Of a stretch of DNA of 64,000 nucleotides, positions 53,055 to 61,634 are shown in pieces (position 1 is the first letter of the stretch; each line of letters opens with the position of its first letter). The position numbers were made by a program, and so were the translations under genes. A model generated the notes under the pieces. It worked only from the letters and a program-made list of their open reading frames with translations, had not been told where the DNA came from and made no database searches. This DNA is from Brevibacillus gelatini. Its GTDB lineage: Bacteria; Bacillota; Bacilli; Brevibacillales; Brevibacillaceae. The stretch is taken from the NCBI RefSeq assembly GCF_003710935.1, contig NZ_RHHS01000039.1, positions 62,001 to 126,000 of the forward strand, written 5' to 3'.

Positions 53055-53261
53055 TTATTTACGTCCGTCCAGAAACTCGTGCACCAGCTCGCCGGAGATA
53101 AACTCTTCCAGGGCGACGCCTACAAACTTTTTGGATTTTGGTTTGTCTACCTGCACTTCGCTGTTTTCACGCAATTGGCGGGCGCGCTTGGCAGCGACAG
53201 TCACCAGAATGTACTTGCTTTCTGCTTTTGCGGTCAATTCGTCGATAGATGGATACAACAT
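53055..53261 (-). CDS. rpoZ: RNA polymerase omega subunit
   Basis: 68 residues from the ATG 12 nt after GGAGG, right behind the gmk stop. The sequence [20 protein letters not shown] and [11 protein letters not shown] is typical of omega. It stabilises the beta' subunit and supports polymerase assembly. gmk-rpoZ order is conserved in Firmicutes. Confidence 0.96.
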   Translation of the reverse strand: MLYPSIDELTAKAESKYILVTVAAKRARQLRENSEVQVDKPKSKKFVGVALEEFISGELVHEFLDGRK

Positions 53262-53265
53262 AAAA

Positions 53266-53886
53266 CTATTCAACCTCCTTCAACCATTTGCGATATTTGT
53301 GAACCTGACGATCTTTTTTCAGGTGCTCGGCTGTAATAATCGCCTGAATGCGATCACAAGCTGCCTCGATCACATCGTTGACCACGACGTAATCGTAATG
53401 ATCCATCAGCTCGATTTCAGCGCGGGCCACTTCCATCCGTTTGCGGATCACATCCTGTGTCTCGGTTCCCCGTCCCACGATCCGGTTTTCCAGTTCGTTC
53501 AGATCAGGGGGAGCCAGGAACAGGAACGTCCCTTGCGGAAAACGCTGCTTCACCTGCAGCGCACCCTGGACTTCAATCTCCAGAATGACGTCGCGCCCTT
53601 CGTTCAGCATGTCCTCCACAAACTGGCGGGGTGTACCGTAGAAGTTGCCAACGTATTCCGCCCATTCCAGAAGAGCGTCCTGCTCAATCATTTTCTGGAA
53701 CTCTTCTTTTGTCTTGAAAAAGTAATTGACTCCTTCCACCTCGCCCGGTCGCGGAGAACGTGTGGTAGCCGATACGGAGTACACCAGCTCGGGCATTCTT
53801 TCCCGAAGCGCCTTGCATACCGTGCCTTTCCCCACACCCGCAGGTCCGGAGAGAATCAAAAGGAGACCGCGATCCACCATGCTCAT
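53266..53886 (-). CDS. gmk: Guanylate kinase
   Basis: 206 residues; ATG 8 nt after AGGAG. The P-loop is [18 protein letters not shown]. Guanylate kinase motifs are [35 protein letters not shown] and [15 protein letters not shown]. It phosphorylates GMP and dGMP and is a (p)ppGpp target in Firmicutes. Confidence 0.97.
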   Translation of the reverse strand: MSMVDRGLLLILSGPAGVGKGTVCKALRERMPELVYSVSATTRSPRPGEVEGVNYFFKTKEEFQKMIEQDALLEWAEYVGNFYGTPRQFVEDMLNEGRDVILEIEVQGALQVKQRFPQGTFLFLAPPDLNELENRIVGRGTETQDVIRKRMEVARAEIELMDHYDYVVVNDVIEAACDRIQAIITAEHLKKDRQVHKYRKWLKEVE

Positions 53887-53902
53887 TGTTTACACTCCTA
53901 CT

Positions 53903-54163
53903 TTATTCGTCCGATTCGTCATCCTTCGTCGACAGGCGCTGTGCCACTGTTTCCGGCTGAACCGCTGACAAGATGACGTGATCGCTATCTGTAATAATCA
54001 CTGCACGCGTCCGGCGTCCATAGGTAGCGTCCACGAGCATGTTGCGATCGCGCGCTTCCTGGATGATCCGTTTGATCGGAGCGGATTCCGGACTTACAAT
54101 GGAAATAATGCGGTTGGCATTGACAATATTGCCAAATCCGATATTGATTAGCTTGATTGCCAT
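53903..54163 (-). CDS. remA: Extracellular matrix regulatory protein RemA (DUF370)
   Basis: 86 residues from the internal ATG, which gives the standard N-terminus [20 protein letters not shown]. Other conserved parts are [40 protein letters not shown] and QPETVAQRL. RemA is a DNA-binding activator of biofilm matrix and osmoprotection genes in B. subtilis and forms ring oligomers. It lies 16 nt upstream of gmk. Confidence 0.94.
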   Translation of the reverse strand: MAIKLINIGFGNIVNANRIISIVSPESAPIKRIIQEARDRNMLVDATYGRRTRAVIITDSDHVILSAVQPETVAQRLSTKDDESDE

Positions 54164-54188
54164 GACGGCCCAGCCCATCCTTTCATAC

Positions 54189-55073
54189 CTACTCGACGTT
54201 CTGTACTTGCTCTCTCATTTTCTCCAGTTCCGTCTTGATTTCGACAGCGAGGTGGGAAATGGGCAAATAATTTGCCTTGGAAGCAATCGTGTTGGCTTCG
54301 CGGTTCATTTCCTGAAGCAAAAAATCCAGCTTCCGCCCAATCGCGTCGTTTCCTTCCAACTGTTTTGCAAACTGGAGACAATGGCTTTCCAGACGGGTAA
54401 TCTCCTCACTGATGTCACTCTTGTCAGCGAAAAAGGCAACCTCCTGCGCCACGCGCGAATGGTCCAATTCAAAAGGAGCCTTGCTGGCCCATTCGCTCAA
54501 TCGCTGGCGAAAGCGGGTCTGATACTCCTCGACTCCCAAAGGAGCCAATTGGTGAAGTTCTTTGACCCACGCCTGAATCTGTGCGAGCCGACCGGATAAA
54601 TCAGTGTACAGTTGCTTGCCCTCCAGCTCTTTCATGGAGAGCAGATCGACCGCTGCGGCCCTGACTTGATCGAGCAGCCATTCGGCCGCTTCGCCACTGT
54701 CTTCTGTCATTTCTTGAGTATGTAACACGCCAGGGAAGAGCAAAAGCTCCTTGACGCCAAGGGTCCCCTGCAAGGAAAAGCGCTCCGTCATCGTGCGCGA
54801 CAGCGAGACGAGCTGCTCGGCCATCTGCCAGTCGATGTCGACAGCCAAAGCCGCCTGACTTTTCCCATCTAGCGCGATGGTCACATCAACACGACCTCTA
54901 CGGACGTACTGGCTCACCAGCTTGCGCACCTGGTCCTCCAGCATGCTCCAGGCTTTTGGCAGGCGTACCTGTATCTCGGAATACCGATGATTGACGGCGC
55001 GAATTTCCACAGTCAACCGCACAGTGCCCCTGCTATCCTCTTTCCGTCCATAACCCGTCATGCTTCGCACCAT
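54189..55073 (-). CDS. YicC/YloC family endoribonuclease
   Basis: 294 residues from the ATG giving [12 protein letters not shown], the invariant start of this family (about 291 in B. subtilis). Conserved parts are [44 protein letters not shown] and the C-terminal [22 protein letters not shown]. YicC and YloC have been reported to be endoribonucleases. It heads the remA-gmk-rpoZ operon and diverges from rqcH, as in B. subtilis. Confidence 0.94.
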   Translation of the reverse strand: MVRSMTGYGRKEDSRGTVRLTVEIRAVNHRYSEIQVRLPKAWSMLEDQVRKLVSQYVRRGRVDVTIALDGKSQAALAVDIDWQMAEQLVSLSRTMTERFSLQGTLGVKELLLFPGVLHTQEMTEDSGEAAEWLLDQVRAAAVDLLSMKELEGKQLYTDLSGRLAQIQAWVKELHQLAPLGVEEYQTRFRQRLSEWASKAPFELDHSRVAQEVAFFADKSDISEEITRLESHCLQFAKQLEGNDAIGRKLDFLLQEMNREANTIASKANYLPISHLAVEIKTELEKMREQVQNVE

Positions 55074-55259
55074 CGTTTTCACTTCCATAAGACGCAAAAT
55101 CGTTAATTTATTATAGGAGACAACTCTTGGCAGTGTCAACCGAAGCCGCAGGGTACAACAAGATTCCTCCCTCTCCTGCTTTGTGCTACACTGTGACTGG
55201 CAACCATTTCTTGCGTCTTGTTTTCATTCCGGGCATTTTAACAATTGAGGTGAGGTATT

Positions 55260-57005
55260 GTGGCATTTGATGGCGTAGTAACCCGTGCCGTCGCGCGGGA
55301 GTTGCATAAATGTATCGGTGGTCGCATCTCCAAAATCCACCAGCCGCATCACAGCGATATTGTCATGCAAGTGCGAACACCGGGAGAAACCGTCAAACTC
55401 CTGCTGTCCGCCAATCCGACTTACCCCCGGATTCACCTTACGACCGAAGAGTTTACGAATCCGCTGGAAGCCCCGATGTTTTGCATGCTGCTGCGCAAGC
55501 ATTGTGAGGGCGGGCTGATCGAATCCATCGAGCAGGTCGGCATGGAGCGGATCATCCACATCGACATCCGCACCCGTGACGAGTTGGGAGACACGGCGCT
55601 CCGCCGCATTATCATGGAAGTGATGGGCAAGCACAGCAACATTATTCTCGTCGATCCGGCAACAGGGATGATTCTGGACAGCGCCATGCACGTGACGCTT
55701 GCGATCAGCCAATACAGACAGGTCACGCCTGGTCGGCCGTACATCTCCCCGCCCAGCCAGAACAAGCGCGACCCGCTCACCATTACCGAGCAAGCGTTCA
55801 TTTCCTCCATAGACTGGAACAGCGGGCGGCTGGACAAACAGATCGTAGATAACTACACGGGCATCAGCCCGCTTTTGGCCAAAGAGATCGTCCATCGGGC
55901 GAAGCTGGCCAATCGCGACACGTTGTGGGAAGCCTTTTCCACGGTCATGGAGGCGGTCAAGGCTCACCGCTACGCACCTGCGATTGTGGAACGCGCCGAC
56001 AAGGCGTATTTTCACGTCGTCGAATTGACACATCTGACCGATGGCGATGGCACCGCCACGCCGTACCCTTCCGTGCATGAATGTCTGCAAGCCTACTACG
56101 AGGGCAAGGCACTGCGCGATACGGTCAAGCAGCGAGCCCACGACCTGATTCGTTTTGTTACTGCCGAGCGCAACAAAAATGAGAAGAAGATTGAAAAGCT
56201 GGAGCAAACACTGCAGGAGGCGCACGACGCCGAACTGTTCCGCCTGTACGGCGAGCTGATTACCGCCAACATGCATCAGTTAAAGCGCGGCGACACCGAA
56301 CTGGTCACTGTCAACTGGTACGATGAGGCGGGAGGCACGATCACCATCCCGCTCGACCCGTTGAAGACCCCTTCGGAAAATTTGCAAGCCTATTACAAAC
56401 GGTACAACAAGGCGAAAAACAGTCTGCAAATCGTCGGCGAGCAGATCGAGCAAGCCAAAGCGGAAATCCTCTACCTGGACGGTCTTTTGGTGCAGCTCAA
56501 TCACGCCAGCCTGAAGGAAGCAGAAGAAATTCGTGAAGAGCTGGTCGAGCAAGGCTACATGCGCGATCGCAAAAAGCGCGGACCGCGCAAGAAGAAGGAC
56601 ACGCGCCCGGAGCTGGAACGGTACGTCTCGACCGACGGCATCGAAATTCTCGTGGGAAAAAACAACAAGCAAAACGAGTTTTTGACAAACAAGCTGGCGT
56701 CCTCGCACGAAACGTGGCTGCATACAAAAGACATTCCCGGCTCCCACGTCGTCATCCGCGCGCGTACTTTTTCCGATCAGACCTTGCTGGAAGCCGCAAA
56801 CCTGGCAGCCTATTTCAGCCGCGCCAAAGAAGGCAGCCAGGTTCCTGTCGACTACACCCTGATTCGGCACGTCAAAAAACCGAGCGGCGCGAAGCCGGGC
56901 TTCGTCACTTACGAGCAACAGCGCACCTTGTACGTCACTCCGGATGAAGCACTCGTCCGCCGCCTGAAAGCGAATGCTTCTCCTACGCATAGTGAAACTC
57001 GCTAA
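55260..57005 (+). CDS. rqcH: Rqc2-type ribosome quality control protein RqcH (NFACT)
   Basis: 581 residues; GTG start after GAGGTGAGGTATT. The NFACT-N domain begins AFDGVVTRAVARELHKCIGG and includes RTRDELGDTALRRIIMEVMGKHSNIILVD (seen as RDELGD and MGKHSNIILVD). A coiled-coil region spans about 280-440, and the NFACT-R domain near 465-560 holds ETWLHTKDIPGSHVVIR. RqcH recruits tRNA-Ala to stalled 50S subunits and adds C-terminal poly-Ala tags for degradation. Older annotations call it fibronectin-binding protein. Confidence 0.95.
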   Translation: MAFDGVVTRAVARELHKCIGGRISKIHQPHHSDIVMQVRTPGETVKLLLSANPTYPRIHLTTEEFTNPLEAPMFCMLLRKHCEGGLIESIEQVGMERIIHIDIRTRDELGDTALRRIIMEVMGKHSNIILVDPATGMILDSAMHVTLAISQYRQVTPGRPYISPPSQNKRDPLTITEQAFISSIDWNSGRLDKQIVDNYTGISPLLAKEIVHRAKLANRDTLWEAFSTVMEAVKAHRYAPAIVERADKAYFHVVELTHLTDGDGTATPYPSVHECLQAYYEGKALRDTVKQRAHDLIRFVTAERNKNEKKIEKLEQTLQEAHDAELFRLYGELITANMHQLKRGDTELVTVNWYDEAGGTITIPLDPLKTPSENLQAYYKRYNKAKNSLQIVGEQIEQAKAEILYLDGLLVQLNHASLKEAEEIREELVEQGYMRDRKKRGPRKKKDTRPELERYVSTDGIEILVGKNNKQNEFLTNKLASSHETWLHTKDIPGSHVVIRARTFSDQTLLEAANLAAYFSRAKEGSQVPVDYTLIRHVKKPSGAKPGFVTYEQQRTLYVTPDEALVRRLKANASPTHSETR

Positions 57006-57181
57006 GCTCATACTAAGAGCATGGAAAGGTGTCCTCGTTTTTGCATCAGCCTGCCTGGTTCGCCATACCGACGTTCCAGCTCGACGTTTACGACAGTCGC
57101 CCTCGCAGTAAGGAATTGCTTGTTGCACGCTCATCAGCAAGAAACCATTCCAGTTCATTTCACTTTGGAAGGAGGATCAGG

Positions 57182-57628
57182 ATGAACGTCATCGGCATCA
57201 TCCAGACGGATCTAAACGAATTCAGCGTATTGTTCGAACAGCCAAACAACGGGCAAGGCGGTAACGGCGGACAGAACGGCGGTGGACAGCAAGCAAATGG
57301 CGGCGGGCAGGATTTCGGGGACAGCGGCTCCCTGTTCCTCAGCTTTCTGGACGAGCAGCCAAGCTCCGGCGAAGGGAACAGTTCGAACGGACAAGGGCAA
57401 GAACAAGGGCAGCAAAGCGGTCCGCAGGAATTGACCGTTCGCATCAAAGGGATACCGGAAGGCCAAAAGGCAAACTTTTTGCAGATGTACCAAATTTTGC
57501 ATGACGCTCAGGATTCGAAACAGCTGGAGCAAAGCCTGACGATTGTGAACACCGATCAGGACGAGCATGGTTCTGGGCGCAGACAAGGCCAGGACCAGAG
57601 GTTTGACTCTGGCCAGCAAAACAAATAG
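57182..57628 (+). CDS. Gly/Gln/Asn-rich low-complexity protein
   Basis: 148 residues; ATG after AAGGAGGATCAGG, one of the strongest sites in the window. Residues 1-20 (NVIGIIQTDLNEFSVLFEQP) are ordered. Residues 20-85 are Gly/Gln/Asn/Ser-rich (NGQGGNGGQNGGGQQANGGG). Residues 85-125 form a small ordered segment (LTVRIKGIPEGQKANFLQMY) and the tail is Gln/Arg/Asp-rich. There is no signal peptide. It resembles spore-surface or phase-separating low-complexity proteins, but no family is recognised. A terminator follows. Confidence 0.8.
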   Translation: MNVIGIIQTDLNEFSVLFEQPNNGQGGNGGQNGGGQQANGGGQDFGDSGSLFLSFLDEQPSSGEGNSSNGQGQEQGQQSGPQELTVRIKGIPEGQKANFLQMYQILHDAQDSKQLEQSLTIVNTDQDEHGSGRRQGQDQRFDSGQQNK

Positions 57629-57682
57629 ATCCATGGCGACAGAACACGTCTTGCCCATCGCTGCAATCCGAGCCGAACGCAT

Positions 57683-57716
57683 AAAAAACCACCTGGAAGT
57701 CTCCAAGTGGTTTTTT
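57683..57716. terminator. Bidirectional terminator
   Basis: AAAACCACCTGGA pairs with TCCAAGTGGTTTT (one mismatch) around AGTC, with A and T runs on both sides. Confidence 0.88.
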
Positions 57717-57720
57717 CATG

Positions 57721-57969
57721 TTATCGGCTAATCTTTGCTTTAACATCCTGCCAAGCCCCCGCTCTGCCGTTGACCTCATGTTTCCGTAACCTGCTCTCAC
57801 ACAGGTGGGTGACCCGTCTGCGCTTCAGCCTTCCCATGCATCCCGGCAGTGGGAGGTGGGCCTGACATCCACCACAGATTTCCGTCTCCCGAAAAAAACG
57901 TATAAGGTTAGAAACATTTATGGCCTTACGTACATCGCAGGATCTTGATACAACTACTTTACCACACAT
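57721..57969 (-). CDS. Small Cys-containing basic protein, 82 residues (uncertain)
   Basis: ATG lies 5 nt after GAGGGTGAA-type sequence. The product has paired cysteines (KVVVSRSCDVRKAINVSNLI, then ETEICGGCQAHLPLPGC) and a basic C-terminus (RLKRRRVTHLCESRLRKHE). The 5' third is AT-rich, unlike neighbours. It stops 4 nt from a bidirectional terminator and no better gene competes on either strand. No family is recognised. It could be a transferred or late-sporulation gene, or a chance ORF. Confidence 0.45.
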   Translation of the reverse strand: MCGKVVVSRSCDVRKAINVSNLIRFFRETEICGGCQAHLPLPGCMGRLKRRRVTHLCESRLRKHEVNGRAGAWQDVKAKISR

Positions 57970-58102
57970 TTCACCCTCGCTCAACGGATATTCTTCCCTG
58001 CCATATTCCCATTCTTCGTGCGAATGTTTTTTCCAGAATAAAACACCTGTCTGCCCGCCATCTTAAAAAACGTAACCACACTCTGGAAAAGGAAGGGATC
58101 GC

Positions 58103-58525
58103 ATGCGTTTTCACCACAAGCTGATGATCGTCTCACTACTGGCCGTTGGCTCCGTTTGTATGCCAGCTTTCGCGCAATCGCTGCCTGGAAGCGCCATGGA
58201 GCAGCCTGCTGGCGAACAAGGGGGCAAGTACGAAAACGAATCGTTTCGCAACATCGCCGTGACCAAAACCGGACCAGGCCAATACGCCGTAAAAGGCGAA
58301 GCACGCGTATTCGAAGCTGCCGTCCGCTTTGTCGTAACAGACGAGGGCACTACCTTGGCCGACAGCTTTGTCACAGCGAGCCAGGGGGCGCCTGAATGGG
58401 GCACATTTACGATCAACCTGAGTCTCGACGCCGCCAAGCTGAAAGCACCCGTGCTTACCTTGTTCGAGGAAAGCGCCGAATCAGGCCAGCGCATCCACGA
58501 ACTGAACATCCCTTTGCCGAAGTAG
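58103..58525 (+). CDS. Gmad2 domain secreted protein
   Basis: 140 residues, start after GGAAGGGATCGC. A signal peptide (LMIVSLLAVGSVCMPAFA) ends at AFA-Q. The Gmad2 domain covers about 45-140 (YENESFRNIAVTKTGPGQYA, VKGEARVFEAAVRFVVTDEG, SQGAPEWGTF, LNIPLPK). It aligns over its full domain with the lipoprotein at 15246 but has no lipobox and a shorter linker, so it should be released rather than anchored. It ends 3 nt from the convergent enoyl-CoA hydratase gene. Confidence 0.86.
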   Translation: MRFHHKLMIVSLLAVGSVCMPAFAQSLPGSAMEQPAGEQGGKYENESFRNIAVTKTGPGQYAVKGEARVFEAAVRFVVTDEGTTLADSFVTASQGAPEWGTFTINLSLDAAKLKAPVLTLFEESAESGQRIHELNIPLPK

Positions 58526-58528
58526 TGT

Positions 58529-59302
58529 TTACGTCCGTTTCATTTTGGCCCGGACAAGCGATTGAAACGCAGGGTGGGCAATCAAGGACGGTTGCTGCTG
58601 TTTTTCCCAGGCGAGCGCATACTCCAGCCCGTTACACTGGCACCGTCCCAGCCCTTCCTTCGTGACAGCATACGCCTGCCGCGGCAGACGCCGCACCGCC
58701 GCCACCAGCGCTTCCACCTCCTGCTCCATGCGCGCTGGCTCAACCGCCCGATATATCAAGCCAATCTGCTCGGCTGTTTGTCCGGAAATCTTTTCCCCGA
58801 GCAAAGCCAGCCGTTTCGCCCATGCCGTTCCTACCAGCCGCGGCAGCAAATACGTGCCGCCAAAGTCGGTAGTGAGTCCGATCTGGACGAAAGGCTCCTG
58901 CAGCACCGCATCTTTCGTCGCGATGACAAAATCGGCGTGCAGCGCCAGGTTAAGCCCTGCTCCGACCGCCACCCCTTCCACGACGGCAATCACCGGCTTC
59001 GGCATCTCGTGCAGCCGCATGATAAAGTCATTGATGACCGCAAGCGCCTTTTCAGCCTCGCTTTTATCGCTGAGCGCAGTCAGTACGGTCAAATCCGCAC
59101 CGGAGCAAAAATGGCCGCCCGCTCCCCGGAGAATAAGCACTTCCACCTCCGGATCATCCGCCGCCTCTGCAATCGACTTTTGCAAAAGCGAAAACATCTC
59201 GACCGTCATCGCGTTCAGCACGCGCGGGCGATTGAGTGTGATCGTGCAGACTCCCTCTTCTTTTTTCAGCAAAAGCGGTGTTGCTTGAACTTCTTGCTCC
59301 AT
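58529..59302 (-). CDS. Enoyl-CoA hydratase/isomerase family protein
   Basis: 257 residues, normal crotonase length. LNRPRVLNAMTVEMFSLL, ILRGAGGHFCSGADLTVL (oxyanion-hole loop) and KPVIAVVEGVAVGAGLNLALHADFVIA are typical; the second oxyanion Gly is in GVAVGAGL. VQIGLTTDFGGTYLLPRLVG follows; Asp at the position before FGG fits isomerase-like or PaaG-like members rather than a Glu-Glu hydratase. Substrate is not clear. ATG follows AAAGGGGAAGAGACAAAG. Confidence 0.9.
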   Translation of the reverse strand: MEQEVQATPLLLKKEEGVCTITLNRPRVLNAMTVEMFSLLQKSIAEAADDPEVEVLILRGAGGHFCSGADLTVLTALSDKSEAEKALAVINDFIMRLHEMPKPVIAVVEGVAVGAGLNLALHADFVIATKDAVLQEPFVQIGLTTDFGGTYLLPRLVGTAWAKRLALLGEKISGQTAEQIGLIYRAVEPARMEQEVEALVAAVRRLPRQAYAVTKEGLGRCQCNGLEYALAWEKQQQPSLIAHPAFQSLVRAKMKRT

Positions 59303-59418
59303 CTTTGTCTCTTCCCCTTTCTATTTGGATGTCTTGCCGCTTGCGTCTTTTGCATGCCTTCTGCCGTAACATTTCGCGATGAATGACCATTCACCCTGCC
59401 TGTTTCAGGAACTTTATG

Positions 59419-59446
59419 GAAAAAGCCGCTCCTGTGTGGAACGGCT
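59419..59446 (-). terminator. Terminator after the DUF4870 gene
   Basis: On the minus strand AGCCG pairs with CGGCT around 13 nt, followed by TTTTTCC. The stem is short. Confidence 0.55.
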
Positions 59447-59473
59447 CAACGGCTCCTTCGTGAAGCAAGCGAT

Positions 59474-59824
59474 TTATTTGATAAACCGAAGGGTAAGCGG
59501 ATAGCGGTAGCTTTTCCCTTCGTTTGCCCGGACAGCAGCGATCACCACAAAGACAATCCAGAAAAAGAACAGGGCGATCAACAAGAGCAAGCCGATAAAG
59601 ACGATGAGCAGGATGCTGGAAACGGCTGCGTAGATCGTAACTGAAATGCTGAAATTGACCGCTTCCTTGCCGTGCTCCTGAAAATAGAGTCCCTCTTCCC
59701 GTCTGAACAGCCAGACCAAAAGCGGTCCCAATACATGGCCGAACGGGATCAGAAAGCCGATCAGCGCGGACAAATGAACGATCATGGCCCACATTCGCTC
59801 GTCTTTTCCAACCAGATGATTCAT
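59474..59824 (-). CDS. DUF4870 domain membrane protein
   Basis: 116 residues from the second of two ATG codons, 7 nt after GGGGG. DUF4870 parts are MWAMIVHLSALIGFLIPFGHVLGPLLVWLF (quoted in part), FQEHGKEAVNFSISVTIYA and the last helix WIVFVVIAAVRANEGKSYRYPL. Three to four membrane helices. Function unknown; common in Bacillales. Confidence 0.88.
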   Translation of the reverse strand: MNHLVGKDERMWAMIVHLSALIGFLIPFGHVLGPLLVWLFRREEGLYFQEHGKEAVNFSISVTIYAAVSSILLIVFIGLLLLIALFFFWIVFVVIAAVRANEGKSYRYPLTLRFIK

Positions 59825-59891
59825 GTGCATTCCCCCATTCCCTTCGATACTGTAGTTTACGATGCCATCCTGGCAAACTTGCGAAAAAACA

Positions 59892-59917
59892 AAAAAGCGC
59901 CGCAACAGGCGCTTTTT
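59892..59917 (-). terminator. Terminator after the coat-like gene
   Basis: AAAAAGCGCC pairs perfectly with GGCGCTTTTT around a 6-nt loop. Confidence 0.88.
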
Positions 59918-59924
59918 CGATGAA

Positions 59925-60131
59925 TTAGTATTTGCTGTCGTGTCCGCCCCAAGAGGACCCGTAACCACCGTGTCCGTAGCTTTCGCCGTAATGATGACCG
60001 CAGCTGCCGCGACCGGATTTACATTCCATTTTGTAGTAAGGCTTGTAGTAGCAGTGTTTTTTGTAGTATTTCTTCTTGCAGCACTTCCTGTAGTAGCACT
60101 TGCAATGAGATCTTCTGCATCCGCAACCCAT
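59925..60131 (-). CDS. Cys/Tyr/Lys/Gly-rich coat-like protein, 68 residues
   Basis: ATG lies after GGGGGTGAGGTTC. The product starts MGCGCRRSHCKCYYRKCCKK, continues with Lys/Tyr/His units (YYKKHCYYKPYYKMECK) and ends Gly/His/Tyr-rich (HHYGESYGHGGYGSSWGGH). Nine or so Cys residues and many Tyr residues in 68 residues are typical of cross-linked spore coat or crust proteins. A CATACTTT element about 40 nt upstream resembles sigma-K/G -10 sites, but I cannot fix a -35. A cytosolic metallothionein-like role is less likely. Confidence 0.78.
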   Translation of the reverse strand: MGCGCRRSHCKCYYRKCCKKKYYKKHCYYKPYYKMECKSGRGSCGHHYGESYGHGGYGSSWGGHDSKY

Positions 60132-60327
60132 GAACCTCACCCCCTCTTGTTCGTTACATCTACAAAGTATGTAGGTGAGGGTGGATCGGCATGGTACACT
60201 TGTCTATTCTTGAACCAAAATCAGCAAATGACCCATTTTTGAATCGCGGTACACTTTTAATCCAAATTCCAAATAAAGATAAAACTCTGGCAATCAACCA
60301 GAAAATGAGTGCATGAATGATCGAAAT

Positions 60328-61272
60328 TCATTGTGTCACAATTTTGCGCAGTTCATTGATTCCGTGATGATCGGGAATCTCCTGGTACTCCTTTACTTTT
60401 GGCAGCGTCAGCAAATGAGGTCTGACCATATAACCTGGCTTCGATATATAGACGACATCACAATTCGCAATCAGGTCGAACACGTCGGGATGGTTCGCTT
60501 CAATCGTCCGAATATCCAGATGAGTGATGCCTGCGTTGTACAGGTCACTTATCATTCCTGCTGCACCGCGAATGGTCGCGCAGACCAGTCCGACTTTTGT
60601 ATGGCGGGGATACGCCTCCATGGCCGGGATCACCGTGGTGGGATCGGGAATAAAATCGAGGCTGACGATGGGCGGAGCCTCACGCGGCAAGCGATGCTTC
60701 GTGCGCAAATTCACAGTCGGGTGCGTGACAATCGCCTTGTACTGATGCAAAAAGCTCGGGTCCTGCTCGAATCGCTCGGCAAAATCATCAAAGGTCCGCC
60801 CCTCCAGCATGACACTGGGCAGATGGTATTGCACCAGGCGCAAATATTCGGCCAGCTCCAGCTCTGTGAAACGCAAAAACAGGACAGGAAACTGGTTGAT
60901 CTCCTGCATGACAGACGAAAGGACACGGGTAAATTCATCCATGGAGTACCCCATAGCCTTTACTTTGTGCAGCGTCTCTTTGGCCAGCAAGGCGAGATGC
61001 GCGGGATTGCGGGTCAGGAGAGGGTCGTTGACGATATTGCTGACGATCGTTCCACGCCCTTGCCGCGAATCGACCATCCCTTCCTGCTGCAAGCGGAGAT
61101 ATACGCTCCTGACCGTGTTGTAATTGACCTTCAGATGCGCCGCCAGCTCTCTGACCGTCGGCAGTTGCTCATTCGGCGCAAGTTCTCCGCTGCGAATCGA
61201 GGAGGCAATTTGTTGGTAGAGCTGTTCGTGGTACGAAACATTCGAATCCTTTTGCAAGGTCAGGCGTAGCAT
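60328..61272 (-). CDS. GntR-family regulator with unusual effector domain
   Basis: 314 residues from the ATG after GAGGTGAATGC; the long upstream frame is antisense to the YjzC-like gene. The winged helix is at 1-75 (YHEQLYQQIASSIRSGELAP, TVRELAAHLKVNYNTVRSVY, EGMVDSRQGRGTIVSN). The rest (about 90-314) is not an aminotransferase, UTRA or FCD domain that I recognise; ITHLDIRTIEANHPDVFDLI and CDVVYISKPGYMVRPHLLTL suggest a Rossmann-like periplasmic-binding fold. Target genes and ligand are unknown. Confidence 0.85.
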   Translation of the reverse strand: MLRLTLQKDSNVSYHEQLYQQIASSIRSGELAPNEQLPTVRELAAHLKVNYNTVRSVYLRLQQEGMVDSRQGRGTIVSNIVNDPLLTRNPAHLALLAKETLHKVKAMGYSMDEFTRVLSSVMQEINQFPVLFLRFTELELAEYLRLVQYHLPSVMLEGRTFDDFAERFEQDPSFLHQYKAIVTHPTVNLRTKHRLPREAPPIVSLDFIPDPTTVIPAMEAYPRHTKVGLVCATIRGAAGMISDLYNAGITHLDIRTIEANHPDVFDLIANCDVVYISKPGYMVRPHLLTLPKVKEYQEIPDHHGINELRKIVTQ

Positions 61273-61408
61273 GCATTCACCTCTTCCTCCGTCATTGAAA
61301 CCATCGTATATGAATTGCGAATCGAACGTCAATAGAGCAGCCGGCATGAACTTACCCGCAACGGCAATACTAAACCAGATCACACATTTGCGAGAAAGAG
61401 GTGTTCCC

Positions 61409-61579
61409 ATGGGAGAACGAAGCCGTTTTCGTGAAGGCGACAAGTCGCCAAAAAACGCCATGTACATGGAAATCGGGGAAACCGGCGCCAGCGTGCAGGA
61501 CCCGATGATTATCGAGCTGGAAAAAGGCGAAAAGTTTCCCGCTACCCGCAACAAAAACCGGGTGTGGACCCAAAAATAG
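61409..61579 (+). CDS. YjzC-like protein, 56 residues
   Basis: ATG after GAAAGAGGTGTTCCC. The sequence has MGERSRFREGDKSPKNAMYM, EIGETGASVQDP and GEKFPATRNKNRVWTQK, matching the small YjzC family of Bacillales (uncharacterised). In its central part EIGETG and KFPxTxNKxRxW are the conserved blocks. It is monocistronic with a strong terminator. Confidence 0.85.
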   Translation: MGERSRFREGDKSPKNAMYMEIGETGASVQDPMIIELEKGEKFPATRNKNRVWTQK

Positions 61580-61594
61580 GTACCAACCTGCAAG

Positions 61595-61630
61595 AAAACC
61601 AACCTGGCAAAAAACAACCAGGTTGGTTTT
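61595..61630. terminator. Bidirectional 13-bp perfect terminator
   Basis: AAAACCAACCTGG pairs with CCAGGTTGGTTTT around 10 nt. It separates the YjzC-like gene from the convergent acidic-protein gene. Confidence 0.93.
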
Positions 61631-61634
61631 CTGA

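Noticed and set aside
55224-56276. Long minus-strand open frame (350 codons)
   Set aside because: It lies antisense to rqcH and is a codon-bias shadow; no ribosome binding site and no family motif.
61281-61617. N-terminal extension of the GntR regulator
   Set aside because: It is antisense to the YjzC-like gene, and the internal ATG has a good ribosome binding site directly before the winged helix.
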